This document shows, piece by piece, positions 1-5,766 of a DNA stretch of 5,969 nt. The notes below the pieces were generated by a model. That model did no database searches. It saw only the letters and a list, made by a program, of their open reading frames with translations, and was not told the DNA's origin. The stretch spans positions 33,310-39,278 of the forward strand of contig HF995321.1 in the NCBI GenBank assembly GCA_000432275.1, written 5' to 3'. Positions within the stretch are counted from its first letter, which is position 1. Each line of letters begins with the position of its first letter. The DNA is from Proteobacteria bacterium CAG:495 (lineage in GTDB: Bacteria; Pseudomonadota; Alphaproteobacteria; RF32; CAG-239). Made by a program: the position numbers and the translations under genes.

Positions 1-1
1 G

Positions 2-277
2 AACAAACCCCGCCAGTACGCCAGACAAAATGCAATTACCATCTGGCTGAAGGCAGACATTGACGTCCTGTATCATCGCACTGCCGGACGAAAGCATCGC
101 CCCTTTTTAAAAGGAAGCGACGATCAGCTCAAAACCAAGCTTGAAAAATACATTCACGACGAATACCCCTATTACTCGGAAGCGGATATCATCGTCGAAA
201 CCAAAGAAGAACAGGTCGACAACACCGTAAACCGCGTAATCGAAGCAATAGACAACTTTTTGGCAAAGGAAAATTAA
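2..277 (+). CDS. aroK: Shikimate kinase, C-terminal part (5' end outside window)
   Basis: The last 91 residues of an open frame that enters from the left edge and stops at TAA 275-277. Shikimate kinase phosphorylates shikimate with ATP in the cytoplasm, the fifth step of the chorismate pathway to aromatic amino acids. The visible part matches the C-terminal half of alphaproteobacterial AroK: a beta strand followed by an acidic turn (ITIWLKADIDVL), the lid-region basic motif RPFLKG, then EYPYYSEADIIVET, which corresponds to the family's RYPxYxEAD-VET ending. The P-loop and shikimate-binding half lie upstream and cannot be judged. The stop overlaps the ATG of the next gene by one base (TAATG), so the two are very likely translated from one mRNA. 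In many alphaproteobacteria aroB lies directly after aroK; here it does not. The assignment rests on sequence pattern and class-typical context. Confidence 0.88.
   Translation, partial: NKPRQYARQNAITIWLKADIDVLYHRTAGRKHRPFLKGSDDQLKTKLEKYIHDEYPYYSEADIIVETKEEQVDNTVNRVIEAIDNFLAKEN
265..270 (+). promoter_or_regulatory. Ribosome binding site of the CNNM gene inside aroK
   Basis: AAAGGA ends 6 nt before the ATG at 277 and lies inside the last codons of aroK. Together with the TAATG overlap it supports this start and suggests translational coupling to aroK. Confidence 0.7.
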
Positions 278-1554
278 TGATTATATCCCTTGTTGCGGTT
301 CTGGTTCTGCTTTTTCTGTCCGCTTTTTTCTCCGGCTCGGAAACGGCTCTCACCGGAGCTTCTCAGGCTTATATGATTGATCAGGAAAAAAACTGCAATA
401 ATTCCAAGGCTAAAACCGTAAACCGGCTCTTTCGCCACCGCGACAATCTGATTATCACCACCTTGCTCGGCTCCAACCTCAGCAACACGCTGGCAACCTC
501 CCTCTCCACCAGTGTCTTAATCGGTATGTTTGGCAACGAAGGCGTCGCTTATGCCACGGTTATCATGACGTTGTTGGTCCTGATTTATACCGATATGCTC
601 CCCAAAAGCTATTCCGTGCAAAATGCCAACAAAGTTGCCCTGCTGGTAGCCCCTTTTATTAAAATCTTTGTTTTTCTGTTTCATCCCGTAGTCTGGGTTC
701 TGCAAAAAATCGTTTCCGTAACCTTTCGCATCTTCAAACTCGACAGAGAAAACTGTGATAACGGAAACTGCGGTTTGTCCGAAGTCCGCGGCGCCATTCA
801 TATGTATGAAGGCAAAGATGCCGCTCAGGAAAAGGCAATGCTTAAAAGCATTCTCGACCTGACGGATATTGAGGTTTACGACGTAATGAACCACCGCAAA
901 AACCTCTTTTCTCTTGATGTCGACCTTCCCGTAAAGGAAATTATTAAAAAAGTCGAAAATTGTCCGTTCTCCCGCATTCCGCTTTACAAAGACAAACCAG
1001 AAAACATCGTCGGCGTTATCCGGGTTAAAACGCTCCTAAAAGAAGCCGTTGCCAAAAAAGGCAATCTGCAAGACATCAAAATTACCGAAATTATGAATAA
1101 ACCCTGGTTTATCCCCGACAACACGACCCTGATGCGGCAACTGCAGTTATTCCGCGCCCGCCGGGAACATTTTGCCATCGTTGTCGACGAATACGGAGAC
1201 CTCCAGGGAATTGTAACCTTAGAGGATATCCTTGAGGAAATCGTCGGAGACATCAACGACGAAAGCGACATTCAAAACCTGGACACCATGGGAATTCGCA
1301 AAATTTCCGACAATGCCTTTATCGTAGACGGACAGGTTCCCATTCGGGACATCAACCGCAAATTCAATTGGCAGATCGCTGATGAAAATGCGGTCACCGT
1401 CGCCGGATACCTCCTGGATATGACCAGATCCCTTCCGGAAGTCGGGCAAAAATTCATTTTTGACGGCTTTCAGTTTGAAGTCGTCAAACGAAACAAAAAT
1501 CAAATCAGCCAAATAAAACTTACCAAACTGGAAGAAAATCTTCCAGACGTCTGA
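277..1554 (+). CDS. CNNM/CBS/CorC_HlyC-domain inner-membrane protein (probable Mg2+/divalent cation transport)
   Basis: 425 residues with the complete architecture of the CorC/HlyC (CNNM, DUF21) family. The N-terminal CNNM domain (about 1-180) begins with a membrane helix ending in FFSGSETAL (residues 17-25) and contains LLGSNLSNTLATSL (63-76), the family's signature. It also has hydrophobic helices around 78-104 and 120-150. A CBS pair follows (about 198-258 and 265-325), with the usual VVDEYGDLQGIVTLEDI stretch in CBS2, and then the C-terminal CorC_HlyC domain (about 342-418). Family members bind nucleotides through the CBS pair and mediate or regulate Mg2+ export; older names such as hemolysin C are misleading. 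In the motif that usually reads GE-x-[LI]-PK, this protein has TDMLPK (105-110), so the acidic position is Asp rather than Glu. It is coupled to aroK by a TAATG overlap. Its 3' end overlaps the converging amidohydrolase-like gene by 35 bp. The family call is firm; the transported ion is inferred. Confidence 0.93.
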   Translation: MIISLVAVLVLLFLSAFFSGSETALTGASQAYMIDQEKNCNNSKAKTVNRLFRHRDNLIITTLLGSNLSNTLATSLSTSVLIGMFGNEGVAYATVIMTLLVLIYTDMLPKSYSVQNANKVALLVAPFIKIFVFLFHPVVWVLQKIVSVTFRIFKLDRENCDNGNCGLSEVRGAIHMYEGKDAAQEKAMLKSILDLTDIEVYDVMNHRKNLFSLDVDLPVKEIIKKVENCPFSRIPLYKDKPENIVGVIRVKTLLKEAVAKKGNLQDIKITEIMNKPWFIPDNTTLMRQLQLFRARREHFAIVVDEYGDLQGIVTLEDILEEIVGDINDESDIQNLDTMGIRKISDNAFIVDGQVPIRDINRKFNWQIADENAVTVAGYLLDMTRSLPEVGQKFIFDGFQFEVVKRNKNQISQIKLTKLEENLPDV

Positions 1555-2161
1555 CCAGCTCGTCTAGAAAAGGCAATGTCCGCGTTGTTACATTTTCGGC
1601 ATTGTGATAAAAATCTCTCATCTCCGGCCGCCACTCCAACTGGAGAGCACCCGGCTTTTTGAACTGGCTCTGGTAAAACCCGGTCAACCCCCACGGCCCT
1701 CGATAATCGGGATGGTTAATAACCATTTTAATCCGGTACTTTTCTGCCAATTCTTTTATTAATGTCAACGGTCGGAGATATTCTCCCGCACTCATAAAAC
1801 CGGTGCCTACCGCCAAATCAAAAGGACGCTCCCGCATCCCGTGAATGTCCAAAAAAAAGTGTTCGTCTGGATTTTGCCGCAGCACAAAGTCGTTTATCAA
1901 CGCCGTTTCGGAAACAAACTTCTGACGGACAATAACCGAACACCCTGTTTGATGCCCCAACAATTCTGCTAAAGCGCCGGTATACAAATCAGATTTTTTG
2001 ATATGATTATTGATATAAGTCTGTGTGGCATGCGGCGCCGAAACGACTACTCTGCTTTTTCGATCTTCAAAAAGCCACAAACTCTCGGCGTCAAGCTGCC
2101 CCCGATACATATTCGCCTTGTAGCGTTCGTCCAGCTCGATTAACTTTTTCGTCACATTCAT
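1520..2161 (-). CDS. N-formylglutamate amidohydrolase-like protein, short form
   Basis: 213 residues resembling the N-formylglutamate amidohydrolase (FGase, PF05013-type) superfamily, metal-dependent hydrolases related in fold to zinc carboxypeptidases. Motifs in order are SAPHAT (41-46), KSDLYTG (56-62), LDIHGM (104-109) and LQLEWRPEMR (173-182). These correspond to the family's PH-[SA], D..TG, D-H and Q-[IL]-E-x-R segments, so His44, Asp105/His107 and Glu176 are the likely metal or catalytic residues. No signal peptide or membrane segment is seen, so it is probably cytoplasmic. It is shorter than the roughly 260-290 residues usual for true FGases, and no histidine-degradation genes are nearby, so the substrate is unknown. 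It starts 7 nt after the stop of the kinase gene with no good ribosome site, suggesting coupling. An alternative ATG at 2110 (Met18) does have AAGG 5 nt upstream. It is the last gene of the minus-strand operon, and its 3' end overlaps the CNNM gene. Confidence 0.72.
   Translation of the reverse strand: MNVTKKLIELDERYKANMYRGQLDAESLWLFEDRKSRVVVSAPHATQTYINNHIKKSDLYTGALAELLGHQTGCSVIVRQKFVSETALINDFVLRQNPDEHFFLDIHGMRERPFDLAVGTGFMSAGEYLRPLTLIKELAEKYRIKMVINHPDYRGPWGLTGFYQSQFKKPGALQLEWRPEMRDFYHNAENVTTRTLPFLDELVRRLEDFLPVW
1528..1546. other. Perfect hairpin in the convergent gene overlap (possible weak terminator for the minus strand)
   Basis: Arms CTGGAAGA (1528-1535) and TCTTCCAG (1539-1546) are exact reverse complements around a 3-nt loop. 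The hairpin lies entirely within the 35-bp region where the ends of two converging genes overlap. Read on the minus strand, the stem is followed by TTTGG, the stop TAA and a T-rich stretch (TAAGTTTTATTTGG), a poor but possible intrinsic terminator. Read on the plus strand no T-run follows. The adjacent CAGACGTCTG (1544-1553) is a second, 10-bp perfect palindrome sharing the last bases of the stem. Terminator function is inference. Confidence 0.35.
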
Positions 2162-2168
2162 TGCGGAT

Positions 2169-3569
2169 TTATTCTGCTTTCAGGGCTCCGACCAATGAGA
2201 CTGACGAAATGGTATCGCCCATACCGACCAGGGTTACGGGCTTTTCCACCAAAATCGTGGGAACGGCGATAACGTCATAACCGGCATATTCGCCGATTCC
2301 GGTAAAACGTATTTGCTCGTCTCCGATATAATCGGCCACTCGGCCCAGTTCCTGAAGCCCCAGGTCACAGGCCGTCAATCCGTATGCCCACATAAGATTG
2401 GCTTCCTCGTTAATATTGCCGGAACCGGCCTTGCTTGCCGCTACTACCGCCGCCAGACACATGCCTTTAAGGTTCTGTTCCGGCGTTATTTTAAATCCTT
2501 TGTCCTGAATTGTCAGATACAATCCAAACATATGCAGCTGCAACCGTCGGCAGCCGACCTTTTGCTTGATTCTCAACACAGCTTCAAACAAATTCGTCGC
2601 GCTGCAGTTTTCCTCGCAGATTTGCGCTTGTTTTTCCTCGCCGATAACTTCCAGAACGTCAATGGTTTCCCTTTCGTTCAGTCCGATTGAATCGGCCAGG
2701 GAAGCAACTTTTTCAACCACGGCTCTGCGAACGTCTTTATCCTGGGTTGAGGCAACTTCCAAATGAACCAGTGTGCCTGAATCCTGCCATCTTTTTATTA
2801 CCGGAACCGATCCCTCAACCAGCTCTACCCCGTTATTCCCGGCGGTTAAGGCATGATACCCAGACAAGACCGTAACTTCTGCCGGATTTTTATTAAGATA
2901 TTCCAAAAAGTTATTATCCATAACCAAACGCAGATTCATCGGATCATACGTTGCAATAAAGCGATTTGCCTTTGGGCAACTGACCTTATGGCCGTCCAAT
3001 TCCACAACGTCCCCTTTGTCAAATTCAATAATCCAATGTATCAGGGGAATGTCGTCCTGACGGTTAATTTCCGAAGCTTGTTTCATTTCGCCTTTTTCAT
3101 CAAACGAAACCAGATTCGAACGCGGCAAAAACTGGTCTGCCTGCCGCTTCGGCAAAGAATTGCAATGAGCCAGAACCCTTCTGACACCGCAAACCGCCAG
3201 AGCATTTGCCACGATTCCGGCTTGGCCGCCCATCTGCAAACGGTCATACCCGAGATTGTTCGCCATCCAATTGTAAACGTCTATATCCTCTGTCAGCCAC
3301 TCTTCCGCAATACCGTTGGCAAAACAGCGAAAAGCACCTTTAATGACATCTTTGCCGCTGTTAAGCTTGGATTCGCCGATTGTCGTCAGCTCTTCCCAGC
3401 TCATTCCCAGCTCTTTTGCCAATTCGGCCAGACGCCGGCCTTTTATCTTCAAAACCGCATCGACATTCGTATTAAAGGCCGTAGCTGCCGATTCCACCTT
3501 CCCCATTTGCATAAGGGTAGATTTTACTTCGGCATATTTTTCTTTCCAGCTGCTGATTTGCTGTTCCAT
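2169..3569 (-). CDS. ADP-dependent phosphofructokinase/glucokinase family kinase (archaeal type)
   Basis: 466 residues from the ATG at 3569, close to the roughly 450-490 usual for this family. ADP-dependent kinases (PF04587, ribokinase-like fold) phosphorylate glucose or fructose 6-phosphate using ADP as donor and release AMP. They are known mainly from Euryarchaeota and animals. Motifs seen are FNTNVDAV (32-39, sugar-binding region), GGQAGIVAN (114-122), LSGYH (235-239), HLEVAS (269-274, HxE), GLNERE (296-301, the NxxE metal motif of the superfamily), LHMFGLYL (345-352) and VGMGDTISS (448-456). Asp452 is the catalytic base candidate in GxGD. All key positions look intact, so the enzyme should be active. 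Whether it prefers fructose 6-phosphate, glucose or both cannot be settled by eye. A GTG at 3578 would add three residues, but AGAAGG sits 8 nt before the ATG and would be too close to the GTG. It follows the Mic60-like gene by 12 nt and precedes the amidohydrolase-like gene by 7 nt. Codon use does not look unlike its neighbours. Confidence 0.88.
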   Translation of the reverse strand: MEQQISSWKEKYAEVKSTLMQMGKVESAATAFNTNVDAVLKIKGRRLAELAKELGMSWEELTTIGESKLNSGKDVIKGAFRCFANGIAEEWLTEDIDVYNWMANNLGYDRLQMGGQAGIVANALAVCGVRRVLAHCNSLPKRQADQFLPRSNLVSFDEKGEMKQASEINRQDDIPLIHWIIEFDKGDVVELDGHKVSCPKANRFIATYDPMNLRLVMDNNFLEYLNKNPAEVTVLSGYHALTAGNNGVELVEGSVPVIKRWQDSGTLVHLEVASTQDKDVRRAVVEKVASLADSIGLNERETIDVLEVIGEEKQAQICEENCSATNLFEAVLRIKQKVGCRRLQLHMFGLYLTIQDKGFKITPEQNLKGMCLAAVVAASKAGSGNINEEANLMWAYGLTACDLGLQELGRVADYIGDEQIRFTGIGEYAGYDVIAVPTILVEKPVTLVGMGDTISSVSLVGALKAE

Positions 3570-3577
3570 AACAGACA

Positions 3578-3583
3578 CCTTCT
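3578..3583 (-). promoter_or_regulatory. Ribosome binding site of the ADP-dependent kinase, overlapping the upstream stop codon
   Basis: On the minus strand AGAAGG ends 8 nt before the ATG at 3569. Its first two bases are also the last two of the Mic60-gene stop TAG (3584-3582). This decides the ATG over the GTG at 3578 and suggests that translation of the two genes is coupled. Confidence 0.7.
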
Positions 3584-4580
3584 AGTTGTTTTTGGTAACG
3601 TTTTTCAGAAAATTCACCTTCATCATTGCCAGCGAACTGGCAGAAATTCTGGAAACGGCATTGTGAAAGTTAACGTTTGCCTGAGCCGCTTTCTGCCATT
3701 CCCGCAATTCCTCATCCTGCAGCAACGCCGCATTTGAAGGCTTGGACAATTCCCAGACGGCCTGCTGCAAATTCCCGTCGTCCACAGCCTGTTTCACTGC
3801 CTCCAAACCTTGATTTGCTTCAAATTTCGGAGCATGTTCGTTCACTCTCTTAATTTGGACGATTTCGCTCAGTTTGGAATTTAAACGGTCTTTCCAAGTC
3901 TTTTCAAAAGCATTCTTTTGTGCTTTGAGCATTTTCGCATAAATCTTGGAAAAGCTGTTGTCCAGCTCCTCTCTTGTGGCTATGCCCTCAGCGGCATATT
4001 GGGCCATAATCTCAATCGGCTGCCGAACTTGCAAATTGTCGCTGGCAATTTGTTGCAGAACTTCAATCTCATATTCAAAGCTTCCGCCTCTTTCGGCACC
4101 GTCTTTAACCAACATTACCGCTGTCAAAATCAACGCACCTTCGTCCGTTACTTTCGCCATCTTGTCAAGTTTGTCTTCCAGCTTGTCAACTCTGGTCAAA
4201 AGCCCTAAAACCGTTGCAACGTCCGCTTTGGAATCAATCACGTTCAGATTGGTCTTCTCCACCGCATCCATTCTTTCGCTCAATTGCTGAAACTCGGCCG
4301 GAATTCCCTGATCCTGGCGATTCGCCAGTTCATTGAACTGATACTGCAGATTTTGCAGCTGAGCGTTCAGGTTGCTCAGCTGGCCTTCAAGGCCGCTGGT
4401 GGCTTCCACCGTATTGTTGGAATTCAACGCCGCGCGGATTTTTTGCGTCAGTTGCGGATTTTTCCATAGCACATAAGCGGCACCGGCGACCGCGACAAGA
4501 AACAACAGCTTGTAAAATGCTTTTTTCAACTGGTTTTTCTTTGGTTTGGCAACAACTTCCGGTTCGGTATTTTTCACCAT
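3582..4580 (-). CDS. Mic60/mitofilin-like inner-membrane protein (COG4223 type)
   Basis: 332 residues. A Lys-rich cytoplasmic N-terminus (1-20) is followed by one membrane helix (about 21-39, LLFLVAVAGAAYVLW). A periplasmic coiled coil follows (about 64-143, Leu/Gln/Asn-rich heptads), then a helical mitofilin-like domain (about 146-332). That domain shows the alphaproteobacterial COG4223 pattern: GALILTAVMLVKDGAERGGSFEYEI, continuing to a leucine- and alanine-rich segment with YAAEGIATREEL, then IVQIKRV, a GNLQQAVWEL repeat-like helix and a WQKAAQANV-type ending. Alphaproteobacterial Mic60 is the bacterial relative of the mitochondrial crista-junction protein and shapes inner-membrane invaginations, contacting outer-membrane partners. 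In most alphaproteobacteria its gene sits among hemC, hemD and hemY; here it is next to tsaD and followed by a sugar kinase. The frame stays open to 4745, but the ATG at 4580 is chosen because AAGGAAAG lies just upstream, the upstream extension runs into tsaD, and the protein then starts like its relatives. Confidence 0.85.
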   Translation of the reverse strand: MVKNTEPEVVAKPKKNQLKKAFYKLLFLVAVAGAAYVLWKNPQLTQKIRAALNSNNTVEATSGLEGQLSNLNAQLQNLQYQFNELANRQDQGIPAEFQQLSERMDAVEKTNLNVIDSKADVATVLGLLTRVDKLEDKLDKMAKVTDEGALILTAVMLVKDGAERGGSFEYEIEVLQQIASDNLQVRQPIEIMAQYAAEGIATREELDNSFSKIYAKMLKAQKNAFEKTWKDRLNSKLSEIVQIKRVNEHAPKFEANQGLEAVKQAVDDGNLQQAVWELSKPSNAALLQDEELREWQKAAQANVNFHNAVSRISASSLAMMKVNFLKNVTKNN

Positions 4581-4584
4581 TTTA

Positions 4585-4592
4585 CTTTCCTT
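4585..4592 (-). promoter_or_regulatory. Ribosome binding site fixing the Mic60-like start
   Basis: AAGGAAAG on the minus strand; AAGG ends 8 nt before the ATG at 4580. It supports this start rather than the in-frame upstream codons that would overlap tsaD. Confidence 0.7.
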
Positions 4593-4608
4593 TTTTTGCA
4601 GTAAATTC

Positions 4609-4639
4609 TTGGCATCAAACTTTTTATAGTGTATATAAT
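4609..4639 (+). promoter_or_regulatory. Probable promoter of tsaD-nth
   Basis: TTGGCA (4609-4614) and a perfect TATAAT (4634-4639) are separated by 19 nt; the overlapping TATATA (4632-4637) would give 17 nt. Either way, transcription would begin around 4645, about 45 nt before the tsaD ATG. It overlaps the divergent candidate promoter on the other strand, so the two may compete for polymerase. Confidence 0.5.
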
Positions 4640-4655
4640 ATAAAAAAAACTGCAA
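4628..4655 (-). promoter_or_regulatory. Possible promoter of the Mic60-kinase-amidohydrolase operon
   Basis: On the minus strand TTGCAG (4655-4650) and TACACT (4633-4628) are separated by 16 nt and could serve as -35 and -10 boxes. Transcription would start about 40 nt before the ATG at 4580. The match is moderate, and other AT-rich hexamers nearby could substitute. Confidence 0.35.
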
Positions 4656-4689
4656 TAAATATATGCACTGATTGAACAAAAGGAAGACT

Positions 4690-5766
4690 ATGATTGTTTT
4701 AGGAATTGAGAGCAGCTGCGACGAGACGGCCGCCGCCATTGTCAACGACCGCCGCGAAATTCTCGGAGACTGCGTCTTAACCCAGCTTGAACATAAGATT
4801 TACGGCGGCGTGGTTCCCGAAATAGCCGCCCGTTCCCATCTGGAACACATTGACGACATTTTGGAAGAAACTTTTAAACGCGCCAACCTCAAACCCTCTG
4901 ATATAGATGCCGTGGCCGCGTCTTCCGGCCCCGGACTCATCGGCGGCGTAGTTATCGGCGTTATGGCGGCCAAAGCGCTCGCTCTGGCGTTAAACAAACC
5001 TTTTATCGCTGTTAATCATCTTGAAGGGCATGCCTTGGCGGCCCGTCTGACTAACGACGTCGAATATCCTTATTTGCTGCTTTTGGTATCCGGCGGACAC
5101 TGCCAGATTTTAATCGTTAAAGGTGTCGGAGATTTTGAACGCCTCGGCACCACCATTGACGACGCCGCCGGCGAAGCCTTTGACAAGGTCGCCAAAATGC
5201 TCGGTCTGGGCTATCCCGGCGGCCCGATTATTGAAAAAATGGCCGAACTCGGCAATGAAAACCGCTTTGTCCTACCCCGGCCGCTGTGCAATTCTAACGA
5301 CTGCAACATGTCCTTTTCCGGATTAAAAACCGCCGTGCGCAAAATCATTGAATCTTATGCGCCGGACAACAACATTGAACATGCCATCATCCGCAAACAG
5401 GATATTGCCGACATTTGCGCCGGATTTCAGCTGGCTGCAACCGAATGCCTCATCCACAAGCTAAAAAAGGCGATTGTCACCTATAAAACCAAATATCCGC
5501 AGGGCAAAGACATCGTCGTCTCCGGCGGTGTTGCCTCCAACACCTACCTCCGCCGAAAGCTTCAGGAACTTGCCGACCTCGAGGGCCTGGCCTTTTCGGC
5601 TCCGCCGATTAAGTTCTGCACCGATAACGGTGTAATGATTGCCTGGGCCGGAATGGAACGTGCACTAAAAGGAATGTACAATGATTTGGATTTCAAACCG
5701 CGCCCCCGCTGGCCGCTGGATGAAAATGCCCCTAAAGCGGCGGGTGCCGGAGGAGTAAAAGCATGA
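4690..5766 (+). CDS. tsaD: tRNA N6-threonylcarbamoyladenosine (t6A37) synthase subunit TsaD
   Basis: 358 residues; catalytic subunit that transfers threonylcarbamoyl from threonylcarbamoyl-AMP to A37 of ANN-decoding tRNAs, working with TsaB and TsaE in the cytoplasm. ASKHA-fold Kae1/Qri7 family. It begins with the family signature MIVLGIESSCDETAAAIV. Other motifs are GGVVPEIAARSH (39-50), SSGPGLIGG (78-86), the metal-binding HLEGH (His110, His114), LVSGGH (132-137), DDAAGEAFDK, NMSFSGLKTA, VVSGGVASN, and the C-terminal CTDNGVMIAWAG with metal ligand Asp312. All key residues are present and the length is normal for alphaproteobacteria; the Ala/Gly-rich tail after residue 347 is poorly conserved. 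The ATG at 4690 is chosen over the upstream in-frame ATG at 4672 because AAGGA lies 5 nt before it and the signature starts there. It is divergent from the Mic60-like gene and overlaps nth by ATGA. Confidence 0.97.
   Translation: MIVLGIESSCDETAAAIVNDRREILGDCVLTQLEHKIYGGVVPEIAARSHLEHIDDILEETFKRANLKPSDIDAVAASSGPGLIGGVVIGVMAAKALALALNKPFIAVNHLEGHALAARLTNDVEYPYLLLLVSGGHCQILIVKGVGDFERLGTTIDDAAGEAFDKVAKMLGLGYPGGPIIEKMAELGNENRFVLPRPLCNSNDCNMSFSGLKTAVRKIIESYAPDNNIEHAIIRKQDIADICAGFQLAATECLIHKLKKAIVTYKTKYPQGKDIVVSGGVASNTYLRRKLQELADLEGLAFSAPPIKFCTDNGVMIAWAGMERALKGMYNDLDFKPRPRWPLDENAPKAAGAGGVKA
5749..5756 (+). promoter_or_regulatory. Strong ribosome binding site of nth inside tsaD
   Basis: GGAGGAGT, with the AGGAG core ending 7 nt before the ATG at 5763, is the best Shine-Dalgarno match in the window. 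It overlaps the last tsaD codons (Gly-Gly-Val), which may explain the glycine-rich end of TsaD. Confidence 0.75.

Larger units (their letters stand above)
4596..4655. repeat. Two inverted repeats in the divergent promoter region
   Basis: TTGCAGT (4596-4602) and ACTGCAA (4649-4655) form a 7-bp inverted pair flanking the region. Inside it, TTTTTATA (4621-4628) and TATAAAAA (4639-4646) form an 8-bp pair around the -10 elements. The two pairs have different centres. They could be operator half-sites or simply AT-rich chance; nothing decides between these. Confidence 0.35.

Noticed and set aside
517..894. A 125-codon minus-strand frame inside the CNNM gene
   Set aside because: Shadow of a confidently assigned gene; no ribosome site, domain or context supports it.
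1547..1600. Rho-independent terminator for the CNNM gene on the plus strand
   Set aside because: No T-run follows the 1528-1546 stem or any other stem I can find after the stop codon in this direction.
3570..3578. GTG start for the ADP-dependent kinase, three codons upstream
   Set aside because: The AGAAGG site overlaps the GTG itself, whereas it is ideally spaced for the ATG at 3569.
2853..3737. A 294-codon open frame on the plus strand opposite the ADP-dependent kinase
   Set aside because: It is fully antisense to a well-supported gene, its translation is rich in His, Phe, Arg and Gln without any recognisable motif, and it runs across the junction of two operon genes.
4672..4689. Upstream ATG for tsaD adding six residues
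   Set aside because: The family starts at the MIVLGIESSCDET signature, and the ribosome site lies between the two ATGs.
4581..4745. N-terminal extension of the Mic60-like frame by 55 residues, including an extra hydrophobic segment
   Set aside because: It would overlap the start of tsaD and cover the divergent promoter; the AT-rich codons explain the hydrophobic stretch, and the ATG at 4580 has a good ribosome site.
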